Shown here: in pieces, positions 1 through 8,453 of the stretch | How the letters are laid out: every line of letters begins with the position of its first letter | How positions within the stretch are numbered: position 1 is the stretch's first letter | NCBI GenBank assembly: GCA_937890355.1 | Contig: CALACW010000130.1 | Location: 1 to 38,176 of the forward strand | Length of the DNA: 38,176 nt | Origin: CALACW01 sp002431305 | GTDB lineage: Bacteria > Bacillota > Clostridia > Oscillospirales > Acutalibacteraceae | Direction of reading: 5' to 3' | The notes under the pieces: model-generated | Told to the model about the DNA's origin: nothing | Database searches by the model: none | What the model saw: the letters and a program-made list of their open reading frames with translations, nothing else | Position numbers and translations under genes: made by a program

Positions 1-1080
1 GGTTCTCATACCCTCGTCAACGAGGTCGCAGGCGATCTTGAGAGCTGCCTGAGCGGTTCTCTTACCGTTTCTGGTCTGAAGCATGAAGAGTTTGCCGTGC
101 TCTACGGTGAACTCCATGTCCTGCATGTCTCTGTAATGATTTTCAAGAGTAGAGCAAACTTCCTTGAACTGCTTGAAAGCCTCGGGGAATTTCTGCTCCA
201 TCTCGGTGATGTGCATAGGAGTACGTACACCTGCAACAACGTCCTCGCCCTGTGCGTTGGTAAGGAATTCGCCGAAGAGTCCCTTTGCGCCGGTAGCGGG
301 GTCGCGGGTGAACGCAACGCCGGTTCCGCAGTCGTCGCCCATATTACCGAATGCCATGGACTGAACGTTAACTGCGGTACCCCATGAGTAGGGGATATCG
401 TTATCACGTCTGTAAACGTTTGCACGGGGGTTGTCCCATGAACGGAAAACAGCCTTGATAGCGCCGAAGAGCTGTTCTTTGGGATCTGAGGGGAAATCTG
501 TGCCGATCTTAGCCTTGTACTCAGCCTTGAACTGACCTGCAAGCTCTTTAAGATCGTCAGCGGTAAGCTCAACGTCCTGCTTAACGCCCTTCTTAGCCTT
601 CATCTCGTCAATGAGCTGTTCAAAATACTTTTTGCCGACCTCCATAACGACGTCGGAATACATCTGAATAAATCTTCTGTAGCAGTCCCAAGCCCAACGG
701 GGGTTGTTGGATTTCTCTGCGATAACCGCTACAACGTCCTCGTTAAGACCGAGGTTAAGGATGGTGTCCATCATGCCGGGCATCGAAGCGCGTGCGCCCG
801 AACGAACCGAAACGAGAAGCGGGTTTTCCTTATCGCCGAACTTTTTGCCGGTGATGCCCTCCATCTTTACGATGTACTCGTTGATCTCAGCCATGATGTC
901 GGCGTTGATCTCGCGGCCGTCCTCATAGTACTGGGTGCAGGCCTCGGTCGTGATGGTGAAGCCCTGGGGTACGGGGAGACCGATGTTGGTCATCTCGGCA
1001 AGGTTTGCGCCCTTACCGCCGAGGAGCTCTCTCATGTTAGCATTGCCTTCTGAGAAAAGATAACAATACTTTTTTCTCAT
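1..1080 (-). CDS. ppdK: Pyruvate, phosphate dikinase, N-terminal part (runs off left edge)
   Basis: The minus strand is open from ATG at 1080 to the window edge (360 codons); the C-terminal half is outside the window. PPDK interconverts pyruvate + ATP + Pi and PEP + AMP + PPi in the cytoplasm and in many anaerobes works glycolytically with PPi. The start MRKKYCYLFSEG is followed by GGKGANLAEM (about residues 21-30), the VRSGARASMPGMMDTI block (about 91-106) and GDDCGTGVAFTRDPATG (about 250-267). These are the hallmark ATP-grasp nucleotide-binding segments of PPDK rather than of PEP synthase. The start is supported by a purine-rich GGAGGA at 1087-1092 and a consensus promoter further upstream. 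The divergent neighbour is a sugar transporter operon. The phospho-histidine and PEP-binding domains cannot be checked here. Confidence 0.95.
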   Translation of the reverse strand, partial: MRKKYCYLFSEGNANMRELLGGKGANLAEMTNIGLPVPQGFTITTEACTQYYEDGREINADIMAEINEYIVKMEGITGKKFGDKENPLLVSVRSGARASMPGMMDTILNLGLNEDVVAVIAEKSNNPRWAWDCYRRFIQMYSDVVMEVGKKYFEQLIDEMKAKKGVKQDVELTADDLKELAGQFKAEYKAKIGTDFPSDPKEQLFGAIKAVFRSWDNPRANVYRRDNDIPYSWGTAVNVQSMAFGNMGDDCGTGVAFTRDPATGAKGLFGEFLTNAQGEDVVAGVRTPMHITEMEQKFPEAFKQFKEVCSTLENHYRDMQDMEFTVEHGKLFMLQTRNGKRTAQAALKIACDLVDEGMRT

Positions 1081-1166
1081 TTAATCTTCCTCCAAAAAAA
1101 ATTTGAAACTTCGTTCTGCCTTAAAATATCGGGCATTACGATAAAAGGTATAAATCACCGTTAATC

Positions 1167-1195
1167 ATTATAACAGACATATTTAAAAATAGCAA
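1167..1195 (-). promoter_or_regulatory. Sigma-A type promoter for ppdK
   Basis: On the minus strand TTGCTA (-35, 1190-1195), a 17-nt spacer and TATAAT (-10, 1167-1172) point toward ppdK, whose start codon lies about 87 nt downstream of the -10. The element matches the consensus closely, but transcription start is inferred. Confidence 0.7.
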
Positions 1196-1310
1196 ATGGT
1201 TTTTGCTCTTAATATGAAATTTTTTCCGAATTGCATAATATTCATTTTAATTATACGTATTTCTAAGGATTTTTTCGTCGAATTTTAATAATCGATTCAC
1301 CTGAGCGGTA

Positions 1311-1339
1311 TTTACAAAAAAAAATATATATGATAAAAT
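1311..1339 (+). promoter_or_regulatory. Promoter for the transporter-GH123-purB operon
   Basis: TTTACA (1311-1316), a 17-nt A/T-rich spacer and TAAAAT (1334-1339) form a near-consensus sigma-A promoter about 50 nt upstream of the proposed start at 1390. Confidence 0.6.
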
Positions 1340-1389
1340 AATAATTACAGAAATTTGCTTTGCGTTTTATCATGAGGAGGGTTCCCGAT

Positions 1390-2778
1390 TTGGAAAAGAA
1401 AAAAAGCGGAACGCACATCTGGTTTAACCTGATTCTGTTCGGACTTATGGGACAGATTGCGTGGAACGTCGAAAACATGTACTTCAACACCTTTTTATGC
1501 AACTACATCTACGGTCACGCTTCTCAACAGGCTGTGTCGGGCGCAATAAGCATTGTCGACGGGGTTTCTTGGATGGTCGCGCTGAGCGCGGTCACCGCAG
1601 TTGTCACGACGTTTATAATGGGCAATTTGAGCGACAAGGTAAACAACCGCAAGTTCTTTATCTGTGGGGGCTATATCCTGTGGGGACTTATAACGGGATG
1701 CTTCGGATTTATTTCGCTTGACAATACCGAGAAACTTTTCGGATTCTCCGATGCAGCCGCGGTTCTGACCGCAACGGTATGGATAGTCGTCGCTATGGAC
1801 TGTATTATGACGTTCATGGGCTCGACGAGCAACGACTCCGCGTTCAACGCATGGATAACCGACGTTACCACGACCGAAAACAGAACGTTCGCCGAGACGG
1901 TTCTCGCGATAATGCCCGTTGCCGCAATGGGCATAGTCCTCGCCGGCGGCGGAATAGTCGTTTCAAAGGTCGGATATCCCGTATTCTTTTTCATCCTCGG
2001 CGGAATCGTCATACTGTGCGGAATTATCGGACTTTTCACATTAAAGGATTCGAGAACGGGCGAAAAAAATACGAATTCGAATTACTGGGCGGATCTTTTC
2101 TACGGATTCAAACCCTCCGTCGTAAAGGAAAATTCGAGACTTTACCTGACTTTTGCGACGATATGCATTTACTCGATCGCGCTTCAGGTTTTCTTCCCCT
2201 ATATAATAGTATATCTCCAGCACAGCGACGTTGATTTTATGAATTCGATCGGCTCGCTTCTCGAAATAAAAGCGTTGATACCTATTATAATACTCGCGCT
2301 CGCGGTTCTTGCGTTTATTATAGTATTCGTTACAAAGTCAAATAAATTCGGCAAGGAGATATTTGTTCTCATCGCCGCCGTTCTCTACGCGGGCGGACTT
2401 ATCGCGGCATATTTTGCTCACGACGCGGTTAAATTCGTTCTCTGCGCGCTTCCCATGCTTGCAGGCTACGCTGTTATCGGTATCGCGCTGAACGCCGTGA
2501 TCAGAGACTTCACGCCCGAGGACAAAACGGGACTTTTCCAGGGAGTCAGAATGATATTCTACGTTCTCATCCCCATGGTTCTCGGACCGAGACTCTGCTC
2601 GATAGCTTCGAAAAATTCGACAATATCATATATAAACGATTACGGTGCGGAGAATATTCTTCCCTCGTCTGTTATGTTCCTTGTCGCGGGAATTACGGCT
2701 CTGTTTGTATTTATCCCACTTATTGTACTTATCAAAAAAGGCATGGAACCCGATAAAATAAAGGAGTGCGGTAAATGA
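1390..2778 (+). CDS. MFS/GPH-like sugar transporter
   Basis: A 462-residue polytopic membrane protein with about 12 hydrophobic segments, typical in length of MFS and GPH (glycoside-pentoside-hexuronide:cation symporter) carriers. Recognisable features are the short charged loop after TM2 (MGNLSDKVNNRKFF, an MFS loop 2-3 A-motif variant) and the mid-protein stretch STSNDSAFNAWITDVTTTENR. The start is placed at TTG 1390 because AGGAGG at 1375-1380 sits 9 nt before it. The in-frame ATG at 1372 lies upstream of and partly within that site, so it is unlikely to be used. The stop overlaps the next gene start by 4 bp (ATGA), so it is translationally coupled to a GH123-type hydrolase. A role in uptake of the sugar or oligosaccharide released or further processed by that enzyme is inferred; the substrate is unknown. 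Confidence 0.85.
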   Translation: MEKKKSGTHIWFNLILFGLMGQIAWNVENMYFNTFLCNYIYGHASQQAVSGAISIVDGVSWMVALSAVTAVVTTFIMGNLSDKVNNRKFFICGGYILWGLITGCFGFISLDNTEKLFGFSDAAAVLTATVWIVVAMDCIMTFMGSTSNDSAFNAWITDVTTTENRTFAETVLAIMPVAAMGIVLAGGGIVVSKVGYPVFFFILGGIVILCGIIGLFTLKDSRTGEKNTNSNYWADLFYGFKPSVVKENSRLYLTFATICIYSIALQVFFPYIIVYLQHSDVDFMNSIGSLLEIKALIPIIILALAVLAFIIVFVTKSNKFGKEIFVLIAAVLYAGGLIAAYFAHDAVKFVLCALPMLAGYAVIGIALNAVIRDFTPEDKTGLFQGVRMIFYVLIPMVLGPRLCSIASKNSTISYINDYGAENILPSSVMFLVAGITALFVFIPLIVLIKKGMEPDKIKECGK

Positions 2779-4418
2779 TAAATATTCGGCTTCACACAAG
2801 TCTTGCAAAGATTTTTCCCGACGAAATATGTTCGGGCAGTTTCGGCGGAGAATTATACATGCTTAAAAATCAGCGTTCGTCGTTTCAGATGTCCTTAATT
2901 GACGACAGGGACGTTGAATGCACAATCTCGGTCAAAAGCGATATCGCCGGATGCATTTCATATTATGAAGTTAAAAATATTCCGGCGTCCCATACGAAGC
3001 CCGACGACGCGGACAATTATATATTAAAAAAAGGCGAAGCGGGCGAATATCCCGACGCGCTTATGCCCGTTTCGGACGTTATAACATTAAAACGCGGAGA
3101 GTATAAGGCTCTGTGGTTTGAATTCGATATTCCGTCTGACTGCTCCGCAGGCGGTCACGAGGTTAAAATCACAGTGAACGCGGACGGCGAAACAGCTGAA
3201 AAAAGCCTTATTCTTCATATATTCGACGCTGTTCCCGCAAAACAGAAGCTTAAATATACGAACTGGTTTCATACCGACTGTCTTTCGACTCATTATCATG
3301 CAGAGGTTTTCGGCGAGGAATACTGGAGAATCGTTGAAAACTTTATGCTCACGGCGAAAAATCACGGCGTAAACATGATTCTTACTCCGCTGTTTACCCC
3401 GCCTCTCGATACCGAGCCCGGCGGCGAGAGACCGACCGTTCAGCTCGTCGACGTTCGCAGAGACGGCGAGAAGTATTACTTTAAATTCAATAAACTCGAA
3501 AGATGGATAGATTTATGCGATAAGTGCGGTATCAAGTATTTTGAAATGTCGCATCTGTTCACCCAGTGGGGCGCGGATCACGCTCCGAAGATTATGGCGC
3601 AGACCGAAAACGGTTACAAACGCATTTTCGGCTGGGAGACAAACGCTTCGGGTAAGCATTATACCGACTTTATACGTCAGTTTGCGAGCGCGCTGAAAGT
3701 ATTTATCGAAAAACACGACATCGGTCAGCGGTGCTATTTCCACGTTTCGGACGAGCCGTCGCTTCAGCACCTGTTAGCGTACAGAAAAGCGGCTAAGCTT
3801 ATCGACGACGTATTCGGCGAGTATAATCATATCGACGCTCTGAGCGACTATACTTTTTATAAACTCGGATATATCAGAACTCCCGTGCCGATAGAGGACA
3901 GGATAGACGATTTCAAGGACAATGTCCCTGAGCTTTGGACTTACTACTGCGGAGGTCCCGGAAACAATAATATGCCTAACAGATACTTCTGCCAGCCGTC
4001 GCTGAGAAACAGAATTATAGGCGTTATAATGTATGTTTACGGAGTTGACGGATTCCTGCACTGGGGCTATAACTTCTGGTATACGCGCCTGTCGACGGCG
4101 GAAATTGACCCGTATAAGGTCTCGGACGCGGGCGGATTCTTCCCCTCGGGCGACTCGTACGTCGTTTATCCCGGCGAGGACGGAACGCCGGTATGTTCAT
4201 TAAGATTAAAAGTATTTTACGACGCAATTCAGGACTTTACCGCACTTCAGACGCTTGAAAGATATTCCGACAGACATGCTGTCACGGCGCTTGTGGAAAA
4301 GCATCTCGGCAAAGTCTCGTTCTCGGAGTATTCCAAGGACGAAAACGATCTTCTCGAACTGATGAGGGAGGTATATTCAATGATTGAGAGCAAAAAAACC
4401 GAAACGGAGAAAAAATAA
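2775..4418 (+). CDS. GH123-like glycoside hydrolase (DUF4091 family)
   Basis: A 547-residue protein without signal peptide. It has a beta-rich N-terminal domain (about 1-150) followed by a TIM-barrel-like catalytic domain of the former DUF4091 family, now recognised as the catalytic domain of GH123 beta-N-acetylgalactosaminidases. The characterised GH123 enzymes use an adjacent Asp-Glu pair with substrate assistance from the 2-acetamido group; here HVSDEPS supplies D326-E327 at the expected place. Aromatic-rich VDGFLHWGYNFW (about 423-434) is the typical C-terminal barrel strand. Absence of a signal peptide and coupling to a transporter suggest cytoplasmic hydrolysis of an imported N-acetylhexosamine-containing or related glycoside. 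Family assignment is fairly firm; the substrate is inference, because many DUF4091 proteins are uncharacterised. purB follows after 2 nt. Confidence 0.8.
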   Translation: MINIRLHTSLAKIFPDEICSGSFGGELYMLKNQRSSFQMSLIDDRDVECTISVKSDIAGCISYYEVKNIPASHTKPDDADNYILKKGEAGEYPDALMPVSDVITLKRGEYKALWFEFDIPSDCSAGGHEVKITVNADGETAEKSLILHIFDAVPAKQKLKYTNWFHTDCLSTHYHAEVFGEEYWRIVENFMLTAKNHGVNMILTPLFTPPLDTEPGGERPTVQLVDVRRDGEKYYFKFNKLERWIDLCDKCGIKYFEMSHLFTQWGADHAPKIMAQTENGYKRIFGWETNASGKHYTDFIRQFASALKVFIEKHDIGQRCYFHVSDEPSLQHLLAYRKAAKLIDDVFGEYNHIDALSDYTFYKLGYIRTPVPIEDRIDDFKDNVPELWTYYCGGPGNNNMPNRYFCQPSLRNRIIGVIMYVYGVDGFLHWGYNFWYTRLSTAEIDPYKVSDAGGFFPSGDSYVVYPGEDGTPVCSLRLKVFYDAIQDFTALQTLERYSDRHAVTALVEKHLGKVSFSEYSKDENDLLELMREVYSMIESKKTETEKK

Positions 4419-4420
4419 AA

Positions 4421-5845
4421 ATGAGAGATACATACGAAACGCCGTTTAATTCGCGCTATGCAAGCAAAGAGATGCAGTATCTGCACTCTCCGGATTTTAA
4501 ATTCAAAACATGGAGAAAACTTTGGATCGCATTAGCCGAAAGCGAAAAGGAACTCGGACTTAACATAACGGACGAACAGATAGCAGAACTTAAAGCCCAT
4601 GCGGACGACATCAATTACGACGTCGCTCAGCAGAGGGAAAAAGAGTGCCGTCACGACGTAATGTCGCACGTTTACGCATACGGCGTTCAGTGTCCGAACG
4701 CGAAGCCGATAATTCACCTCGGCGCAACGTCGTGCTATGTCGGCGACAATACCGACCTTATAATAATGCGCAAATCGTTAAGACTCGTTGAGAGAAAGAT
4801 AGCTTCCGTTATCGAGGTTCTTGCGGATTTTGCGGATAAATACAAAAAACTGCCCTGTCTTGCGTTTACGCATTTTCAGCCCGCGCAGCCCACGACAGTA
4901 GGAAAACGCGCGTCACTGTGGATAATGGATCTGCTTCTTGACTTAAAAGCGGTCGAAAACGCGGCGGATTTCATGCTTTTGCTCGGCTCAAAGGGAACGA
5001 CGGGAACTCAGGCGAGTTTTTTGGATTTGTTTGATTCGGACTGCGATAAGGTCAGACAACTTGATAAAAAAATTGCGGAGAAAATGGATTTTCCCGGCGT
5101 ACTGCCCGTATCCGGTCAGACTTATACGAGAAAAATAGATTTCAATGTTCTTGCGGTTCTGTCGGGAATTGCGCAGTCGGCTGCCAAATTCTCAAACGAC
5201 ATAAGACTTTTGCAGCATTTAAAGGAAATAGAGGAGCCGTTTGAAAAAAATCAGATAGGCTCGTCGGCTATGGCGTACAAGCGCAATCCCATGAGATGCG
5301 AGCGTATAGCGGGACTTGCGAGATACGTTATGTGCGATAATTTAAACCCCGCCGTCACCGCGGCGACTCAGTGGTTCGAGCGGACGCTCGACGATTCGGC
5401 AAACCGCAGAATAAGCATTGCCGAGGCTTTCCTCGCCGTCGACGGAATACTCAATCTGTATTTAAACGTTGCGGACGGACTCGTCGTATACGATAAAATG
5501 ATTGAACAGCATCTTATCAAAGAGCTTCCGTTCATGGCAACTGAAAATATTATGATGGAGGCCGTTAAAAAAGGCGCTGACAGACAGGTTCTGCACGAGA
5601 AAATACGCGTTCACTCAATGGAAGCGGGCAGAATCGTCAAAAACGGCGGAGAAAACGACCTTGTTGACAGAATCGCGGGAGACGAGGCGTTCATGATTAC
5701 AAAGGATGAAATTCTCGCCGTTTTAAAACCCGAAAACTACATCGGCATGGCGGACGTTCAGGTTGACGATTTTATAAAAAACGAGGTTGCTCCCGTCATT
5801 GAAAAGTACGGAAAAATCCGCATGGGCGCGGAAATTACAGTGTAA
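4421..5845 (+). CDS. purB: Adenylosuccinate lyase
   Basis: A 474-residue member of the fumarase/aspartase superfamily. PurB cleaves SAICAR to AICAR and adenylosuccinate to AMP, each time releasing fumarate, in cytoplasmic purine synthesis. The superfamily signature is GSSAMAYKRNPMRCERI (about residues 277-293); the serine pair in this flexible loop holds the catalytic base. HLGATSCYVGDN (about 99-110) and THFQPAQPTTVGKRA (about 148-162) are the other two conserved regions, including the catalytic His of region 2. The signature has Ala where many PurB have Pro, which is common in the longer, eukaryote-like PurB subtype. It is the third gene of the operon starting at 1390, only 2 nt after the hydrolase stop, and no other purine gene is nearby, which is unusual. 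No clear terminator follows. Confidence 0.95.
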   Translation: MRDTYETPFNSRYASKEMQYLHSPDFKFKTWRKLWIALAESEKELGLNITDEQIAELKAHADDINYDVAQQREKECRHDVMSHVYAYGVQCPNAKPIIHLGATSCYVGDNTDLIIMRKSLRLVERKIASVIEVLADFADKYKKLPCLAFTHFQPAQPTTVGKRASLWIMDLLLDLKAVENAADFMLLLGSKGTTGTQASFLDLFDSDCDKVRQLDKKIAEKMDFPGVLPVSGQTYTRKIDFNVLAVLSGIAQSAAKFSNDIRLLQHLKEIEEPFEKNQIGSSAMAYKRNPMRCERIAGLARYVMCDNLNPAVTAATQWFERTLDDSANRRISIAEAFLAVDGILNLYLNVADGLVVYDKMIEQHLIKELPFMATENIMMEAVKKGADRQVLHEKIRVHSMEAGRIVKNGGENDLVDRIAGDEAFMITKDEILAVLKPENYIGMADVQVDDFIKNEVAPVIEKYGKIRMGAEITV

Positions 5846-5884
5846 ATTTACATATTATTAACAAGTTTTAACCTTTTGTTTATA

Positions 5885-5913
5885 TTGACAATCGATAAAT
5901 ATTGTTGTATAAT
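5885..5913 (+). promoter_or_regulatory. Perfect-consensus sigma-A promoter for the LRR-dockerin gene
   Basis: TTGACA (5885-5890), 17-nt spacer, TATAAT (5908-5913): an exact consensus match. The predicted 5' leader to the ATG at 5981 is about 60 nt. It separates this gene from the purB operon. Confidence 0.85.
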
Positions 5914-5980
5914 CAAAAAAAATGGGTTATTGTCAAAAGCAGAATTCGTTAATTAAATGTTTTTTAGGAGGAATTCCGGC

Positions 5981-7813
5981 ATGAAAAAAACTATTTCAGC
6001 AAAACTCACCGCTATCGCGCTTGCCGTTGTAATGCTTCTGAGCGTTCTTCCCGTTGCAGTTTTTGCAGCGGATGATCTTACGTTCGGATATTACTTCGCA
6101 GACGACGCAAGAACGATGGTAATAATCGATGATTTAACATCGGATGTTCCCGCCGACGGCAAGGTTTCGATTCCCGCGGAGTACGACGGTTTCAAGGTTG
6201 TAGGTATTGCGTCATACGCATTCTTCGAGCTTGACGATCTTAAGGCGGTCGAAATTCCCGAGAGCGTTGTTCTTATAGAAGCCGACGCATTTTCGGGCTG
6301 TGAAAATATTGCGGACGTTACAATCGATAATCCTGACTGCGATATCGCCGCAGACGTTTTCAAAAATACCGCATGGTATGAAAACCACGAGCAGGATTTC
6401 ATCATGAACGGCACGACTCTCCTTTATTATAAAGGATGCGACGAGACCGTTTATCTTCCCTATAACATTACCAGGATAGGTGCCGGCGCGTTCAAGGACG
6501 ATACCTCCGTTAAAGAGGTTGTTTTCACCGACTCCGTTTCCGAAATCGGCGATTACGCTTTCTACGGATGCGAAAATCTCGAGTCTTTCAAGATTAACAG
6601 CAAGATTGAGTCCGTAGGTTCTTTTGCATTCGACGGTACAAAATGGCTTAAGGATTATCCCTCCGAGTTCGTTATCATGGGCTCTACTCTTATAAGATAC
6701 AAGGGCACGGCTTCCGATGTCGTTGTTCCCTCCAACGTAACGAAAATCGGCGATTACGCTTTTGAGGTTAAGTCAAAGGATATCGCTTCGAGAGTTTACG
6801 TTCCCGCTTCTGTTGAGGAGTTCGGCAAAGAGTGCTTCTTCCTCTACAAATCGGCTGACAACGTATATCCCGACCTTCTTATATATAAGGGAAGCAAGGC
6901 TCAGGAATACCTTGATAAAAACAAAATCGGCTACGAAACCGTAGGTCTTTACGGTGACGCAGATCTTGACGGCAAAGTAACGGCGGGCGATGCGCGTTAC
7001 GTTCTTCGTGTTGCTTCGAAACTTGAGGCTCCTCTCTCCGGTGCCGCTCTTATGTGCTGTGATATGAACAACGACGGCAAGATTACCGCAGAGGACGCGA
7101 GAATGATTCTCAGAATCGCCGCTAAGATTGATTCGGCTTCCGATATCGCTTCCATGCCCAGATCGACATATGACACGTTAAAGTATGTTGCAGGTGTTCT
7201 TGACCAGACTAAGGATAAAGCGGGCTACTCCGTTCTTTCCTATCAGTCGATTAAGGAGTACAAGATGGCTGTAAATCCGCAGACGTACTTCAATGAGTTC
7301 AAGAAAGAGCTTGTCAGCGAGAAGAAGGCTGCCGCTGTTAAATACGAAGCTGGTTCCGACGATGCGATAAAAAATCTTTATGAGGCAACGCTCCTTGATT
7401 CCTCGGCTGTTAAGTCAAGTTCGTGCGTACTAAAGGACGGCAAGTACACTATTACAATAGTTCTCAATAACGAGACTGTAAGCAGTAAAACTCCCGACTC
7501 GGGTTCAAATACCGCTAAACTTATGCCCGTTATTGACTGTAACTATTATCTTAACAAGCTTGCGGGCAAGTATTGGTACAAGGCTGCCGGTACGAACTTT
7601 GATTTTGATATGACTTACACCGACTGTACCATGACTATGGAAGTTGACGCTAAGACAAATCATATTTCAAACATTACCTACAACATGAACTATGACATTC
7701 AGGTTTCCGCAGGTAAGATTATGTCTATCCCCATCAAGGACGGCAAGGGTAAAGACGGATGCTCCGCTGTAAGATGCGACACCGTTGTTTACTCGAACTT
7801 TGAGTATAAATAA
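5981..7813 (+). CDS. Secreted LRR (BspA-type) protein with internal type I dockerin
   Basis: The start is ATG 5981, 9 nt after AGGAGG (5966-5971); the in-frame ATG at 5957 lies before that site. The 610-residue product begins with a Sec signal peptide (MKKTISAKLTAIALAVVMLL..., cleavage near VFA-AD). Residues about 30-320 are leucine-rich repeats of the BspA/LRR_5 type (recurring IGDYAF, IPESV, CENLES units). Residues about 325-386 form a dockerin with two Ca-binding loops, DADLDGKVTAGD and DMNNDGKITAED, each followed by an RYVLR/RMILR helix. The last ~225 residues are a domain I do not recognise, rich in Tyr, Asn and Thr and probably beta-structured. A dockerin normally docks onto a cohesin; a cohesin-like membrane protein is encoded at 33595-34347. 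BspA repeats often mediate adhesion. The exact function is unknown. Confidence 0.85.
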   Translation: MKKTISAKLTAIALAVVMLLSVLPVAVFAADDLTFGYYFADDARTMVIIDDLTSDVPADGKVSIPAEYDGFKVVGIASYAFFELDDLKAVEIPESVVLIEADAFSGCENIADVTIDNPDCDIAADVFKNTAWYENHEQDFIMNGTTLLYYKGCDETVYLPYNITRIGAGAFKDDTSVKEVVFTDSVSEIGDYAFYGCENLESFKINSKIESVGSFAFDGTKWLKDYPSEFVIMGSTLIRYKGTASDVVVPSNVTKIGDYAFEVKSKDIASRVYVPASVEEFGKECFFLYKSADNVYPDLLIYKGSKAQEYLDKNKIGYETVGLYGDADLDGKVTAGDARYVLRVASKLEAPLSGAALMCCDMNNDGKITAEDARMILRIAAKIDSASDIASMPRSTYDTLKYVAGVLDQTKDKAGYSVLSYQSIKEYKMAVNPQTYFNEFKKELVSEKKAAAVKYEAGSDDAIKNLYEATLLDSSAVKSSSCVLKDGKYTITIVLNNETVSSKTPDSGSNTAKLMPVIDCNYYLNKLAGKYWYKAAGTNFDFDMTYTDCTMTMEVDAKTNHISNITYNMNYDIQVSAGKIMSIPIKDGKGKDGCSAVRCDTVVYSNFEYK

Positions 7814-7831
7814 GCATAATAAATAATGATA

Positions 7832-7857
7832 CCGCCCGGTTTTTTTCAGCCGGGCGG
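7832..7857 (+). terminator. Hairpin terminator after the LRR-dockerin gene
   Basis: CCGCCCGG (7832-7839) pairs with CCGGGCGG (7850-7857) around a T-rich loop, 19 nt after the stop codon. Only a weak T-rich stretch (ttttttt at 7871-7877) follows, so intrinsic termination is likely but not textbook. Confidence 0.6.
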
Positions 7858-7942
7858 CATTTGCGTTCGATTTTTTTATGGTTTAAATATGTTTGTATTA
7901 TGTTTAAAACGATTCAATATATAATTAAGAATAACGGCGTAT

Positions 7943-8347
7943 TTATATATTAAAGATATTTCGTACAACTCCCCATATAATAACTATGACGAGCACTGTT
8001 ATGTCAAATGCTTTATTGGGCGAACGGTAATTAAATCTACCGTCCTTTACATAGGAAACTGCTGAAATGCAGAGTACGAAAAGAATATAAAACGCCTCGA
8101 GGGGAAAAAGCATATTGTATTTTATTCCGCCGGCGAAATTCAGTTTTAAAAATTCTCTTACCGCGCGGGTTGAACCGCACCCCGGGCAGTAAAGCCCGCG
8201 GTTTCCGAGAACAAGCCCGGTAATCAGATTAAACGGGCATCTCCACGTAATCCCCGTCATGTAATATACAATCAGAAGCGACAGTATAATTATTACGGAT
8301 ATCAATAAATACAGTATGAGTTTTTTTAATCTATCGTCTGTTTTCAT
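7943..8347 (-). CDS. DUF2752 domain membrane protein
   Basis: A 134-residue protein with three to four hydrophobic segments. It carries the diagnostic CPGCGSTRA motif (about residues 56-64) of DUF2752 (PF10825), a family of small membrane proteins of unknown function. It begins with a charged N-terminus, MKTDDRLKKL, after AAAGG in the upstream leader. It is divergently oriented from a DUF4234 protein, with only about 106 bp between the two starts. Such small membrane families are often neighbours in Clostridia genomes (from memory), but no biochemical role is established. Confidence 0.85.
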   Translation of the reverse strand: MKTDDRLKKLILYLLISVIIILSLLIVYYMTGITWRCPFNLITGLVLGNRGLYCPGCGSTRAVREFLKLNFAGGIKYNMLFPLEAFYILFVLCISAVSYVKDGRFNYRSPNKAFDITVLVIVIIWGVVRNIFNI

Positions 8348-8397
8348 ATAAAACCTTTAAAAAATTCTAAGTATTGTTTATAATTATATTATGGTTG

Positions 8398-8426
8398 TTG
8401 ACAATTTTCAACAGCTATGATAATAT
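8398..8426 (+). promoter_or_regulatory. Promoter for the DUF4234 gene
   Basis: TTGACA (8398-8403), 17-nt spacer, TAATAT (8421-8426), about 28 nt before the ATG at 8454. A close sigma-A consensus match. Confidence 0.7.
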
Positions 8427-8453
8427 TAAATAAAAAATTCGGTGGTGTTATTT

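Larger units (their letters stand above)
1081..1389. other. Divergent intergenic region ppdK / MFS operon
   Basis: This AT-rich stretch of about 309 bp holds the ppdK promoter on the minus strand and the transporter-operon promoter on the plus strand. I see no convincing riboswitch, small gene or repeat in the middle part (about 1200-1300). Confidence 0.6.

Noticed and set aside
102..572. 156-codon minus-strand open frame
   Set aside because: Out-of-frame shadow of the PPDK gene on the same strand, which shows unmistakable protein motifs.
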